Source: Deinococcus ficus (GTDB lineage: Bacteria > Deinococcota > Deinococci > Deinococcales > Deinococcaceae). From it: a stretch of 64,000 nt of DNA. Each line of letters begins with the position of its first letter. Position 1 is the stretch's first letter. The DNA lies in assembly GCF_003444775.1 (NCBI RefSeq), contig NZ_CP021081.1, positions 2,220,001 to 2,284,000 on the forward strand, read 5' to 3'. The position numbers and the translations under genes are program-made. Of the stretch, positions 62,151 through 64,000 are shown in pieces. The notes below the pieces were generated by a model. The model did not search any database. It saw only the letters and a program-made list of their open reading frames with translations, and was not told the origin of the DNA.

Positions 62151-63422
62151 ATGGCTGCGCCCCGTCCTGCTGTCGCGATCACGCTCGTCCTGCTGGGTCT
62201 GGGCCTGGGGGCCACGCTGCTGCGGGACCAGGTGCCGCTGGGCGGCGCGGGTGCGCCCCCGTCGGCCTCCGCGCCGGCCCGGGAGGCGGCGGCGCGGCTG
62301 CAGAACGAGCAGAACACCATGGACATCGTCAGCCGGTACGAGCCGGGGCTGGTGTTTATCAGCACGGCCAATCAGGTGGTGCGGGCCGACCCGATGGGCT
62401 GGATGTTCGGCGAGGGCCCCCAGACCGAGGTGCAGCAGGGCGTGGGCAGCGGCTTTTTCGTGAACGCGCAGGGCGACATCCTCACGAACTACCACGTGGT
62501 CGCCGCGGAGAACGGGGTGGGCGCGGCCGATTCGATCACGGTGCGCGTGATGGGACAGGCGCAGGCGGTGCCGGCGCGGGTGATCGGTCTGGCGCCGCAG
62601 TACGACCTGGCCCTGATCCGCCCGGTGAACCTGGACAAAAAGTGGATCCGGCCGATTCCGCTGGGCAACAGCGACGCGCTGAAGGTGGGGCAGAAGGCCG
62701 TGGCGATGGGCGCGCCGTTCGGGCTGGAATTCAGCGTCACCGAGGGCATCGTGAGCAGCACCGCGCGGCAGGTGCCGATGGGGTTCAGCGCGGGCGGGCA
62801 GGGCATCACGCAGAAGGCCATTCAGACCGACGCGGCGATCAATCCAGGCAACAGCGGGGGACCGCTGCTCGACAGCGGCGGGAACGTGATCGGCATCAAC
62901 ACGCAGATCTACTCCCCCAGCGGGCAGGCGGGCGCCGCGCAGAGCGCCGGGGTGGGCTTCGCCATTCCGATCAACGCGGCGAGAAACCTGCTGCCGCGGC
63001 TGCAGGCAGCGGGCGGCGGGCTGGTGCTGGCGCCCACGCTGGGCCTCGAGCCGGGCCTGGTGATCCGCACGCGCGGCGGGGACCTGCCGGCCGGCCTGAG
63101 CGTGCTGAGCAGCGCCGCCCTGGCGGACCTGGGCCTGCCGGACTCGGGGCTGCTGCTGGGCCGCGTGGAGCCGGGCAGCCCGGCAGCCGAGGCGGGCCTG
63201 AAGGGCGGGCGGGAGACGCGGGCCTTTCCGGGCGGGCGCATCACGCTGGGCGGGGACGTGATCGTCAGTGCCGACGGGCAGCCGGTGGATGCGCTGGAGG
63301 ACGTGCAGGCCGTGCTGCTGGGCAAGCAGGAGGGGGACACGGTGACGCTGGGTATCCGGCGAGGCGGGCAGGGTGAGCCTCAGCAGGTCCGGGTGACGCT
63401 GAGCGCCCGCGCCTTCCAGTGA
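62151..63422 (+). CDS. HtrA/DegP-like S1C serine protease with one PDZ domain
   Basis: A 423-residue envelope protease. One N-terminal membrane segment (about 7-25) anchors it. The trypsin-like triad is His115 (TNYHVV), Asp152 (YDLALI) and Ser235 (NPGNSGGPL). A PDZ domain occupies about 330-420 ([38 protein letters not shown]), so this is the single-PDZ DegS/HtrA type. It degrades misfolded exported proteins. Its stop overlaps the next gene by 4 bp (GTGA). A weak leaderless-type promoter precedes the ATG. Confidence 0.94.
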   Translation: MAAPRPAVAITLVLLGLGLGATLLRDQVPLGGAGAPPSASAPAREAAARLQNEQNTMDIVSRYEPGLVFISTANQVVRADPMGWMFGEGPQTEVQQGVGSGFFVNAQGDILTNYHVVAAENGVGAADSITVRVMGQAQAVPARVIGLAPQYDLALIRPVNLDKKWIRPIPLGNSDALKVGQKAVAMGAPFGLEFSVTEGIVSSTARQVPMGFSAGGQGITQKAIQTDAAINPGNSGGPLLDSGGNVIGINTQIYSPSGQAGAAQSAGVGFAIPINAARNLLPRLQAAGGGLVLAPTLGLEPGLVIRTRGGDLPAGLSVLSSAALADLGLPDSGLLLGRVEPGSPAAEAGLKGGRETRAFPGGRITLGGDVIVSADGQPVDALEDVQAVLLGKQEGDTVTLGIRRGGQGEPQQVRVTLSARAFQ

Positions 63423-64000
63423 CGGCCGCTGCCGTCTGGGCGGCGCTGGAGCCCGGGGACCGGGACTGGCTGCGTGCCCTGGCGGCGCACGCGGGGCCGG
63501 GCGCGCGGGTGGCGCTGGTGGGCGGCGCGGTGCGGGACGCGCTGCTGGGCGGCGCCCGCCCGGACCGCCAAACCCCGGGCGTGGACCTGGACGTCGTGCT
63601 GGACGGCGCGGACGTGGAGGCGGTGGCGCGGGCCACGGGCCTGCCGTTCACGTTCCACCCGGCCTTCCAGAACGCGACCGTGACGCTGCCGGACGGGCGC
63701 GGCGTGGATCTCGTGCGGGCCCGGCGGGAAACCTACCCGGTGCCGGGCCGCAACCCGGTGCCGGAGCCCGGCACGCTGGAGGACGACCTGCGGCGGCGGG
63801 ACTTCACCCTGAACGCCCTGGCACTGACGGTCACGCCGGACGGGCCGGGAGCGCTGCTGGACGTGAGCGGCGGCCGGGCGGACCTGGAGGCGCGGGTCCT
63901 GAGGCCCCTGCACGGGCGGTCCCTGTTCGAAGACGCCAGCCGTCTGATCCGCGCGGCGCGCCTCGCGGCCCGGCTGACCCTGAGCGCCAGCCCGGAGTTG
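63419..64000 (+). CDS. CCA-adding enzyme/poly(A) polymerase, N-terminal part
   Basis: The first 194 codons of a class II nucleotidyltransferase that runs off the right edge. [14 protein letters not shown] (about 28-41) and VDLDVVLDG (about 54-62) form the D-x-D active site; [12 protein letters not shown] (about 122-133) and [15 protein letters not shown] (about 171-185) are the next motifs. These match the tRNA CCA-adding or A-adding family; the split between CCA and A/CC-adding enzymes cannot be made from this part. The GTG start overlaps the HtrA stop by 4 bp, so it is co-translated with it. Confidence 0.88.
   Translation, partial: MTAAAVWAALEPGDRDWLRALAAHAGPGARVALVGGAVRDALLGGARPDRQTPGVDLDVVLDGADVEAVARATGLPFTFHPAFQNATVTLPDGRGVDLVRARRETYPVPGRNPVPEPGTLEDDLRRRDFTLNALALTVTPDGPGALLDVSGGRADLEARVLRPLHGRSLFEDASRLIRAARLAARLTLSASPEL

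Overview
The window looks like chromosomal DNA from a Deinococcus species (phylum Deinococcota). G+C is about 70% by eye, coding is dense on both strands, and many genes have a -10-like hexamer (TANNNT) ending only 6-8 nt before the start codon, the leaderless-mRNA layout known from Deinococcus. Gene content fits: several endonuclease III-type and uracil repair genes, HisZ plus short HisG, LrgAB, an HRDC protein, Hsp33, an M16C protease. I see no insertion sequence, prophage, CRISPR array, rRNA or origin. The genus call is inference from content and style, not a database match.

Layout. 1-2577 is a minus-strand operon with overlapping genes: nth-like, cysQ-like, GNAT, D-2-hydroxyacid dehydrogenase (cut by the edge). 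2689-5805 carries DedA, an aldo/keto reductase, an unknown protein and a lipoprotein; the lipoprotein is divergent from hisZ-hisG (5864-7680). 7745-12901 has a PatB-type lyase, MTA/SAH nucleosidase, lrgA-lrgB-tetR, a signal-less BtuF-like protein and a cytochrome c. 13015-21121 has SppA, a methyltransferase, an M3 peptidase, PhoU, a metallo-beta-lactamase fold protein, an AhpD-like protein, Ffh and tRNA-Lys(UUU). Immediately after the tRNA is a short low-G+C patch with an orphan lipoprotein.

21933-29892: dtd, a DUF1844 gene, family-4 uracil-DNA glycosylase (apparently CTG start), a structured leader before a LysM-NlpC/P60 hydrolase, gatA, a DUF4388 protein, a GNAT pseudogene, a GNAT gene, yidD and an LCP protein. 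30007-44691: GH13 alpha-glucosidase with a LacI-type operator, mnmE, PreP-like M16 protease, a three-gene operon of exported proteins ending in a dockerin module, an FAD monooxygenase, a PDZ/DUF512 Fe-S protein, mscL, a TetR/VOC divergent pair with a palindromic operator, and a VWA protein.

44778-64000: a secreted unknown, an HRDC protein with a degenerate PLP-enzyme fold that has lost the catalytic lysine, a possible PD-(D/E)XK protein, a 2Fe-2S ferredoxin, btuFCD under a cobalamin riboswitch with its own terminator, an acyltransferase, xseB, a peptide-binding lipoprotein, hslO, a GrpB/nucleotidyltransferase fusion, an envelope-glycan cluster (degenerate NodB-YkoP, GT4, GT2, MFS, intact NodB), an HtrA protease and the start of a CCA-adding enzyme.

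Most promising for new biology: the PLP-like/HRDC protein and its nuclease-like neighbour (45922-48324), the exported dockerin operon (36668-38855), and the structured leader at 23890-24108.
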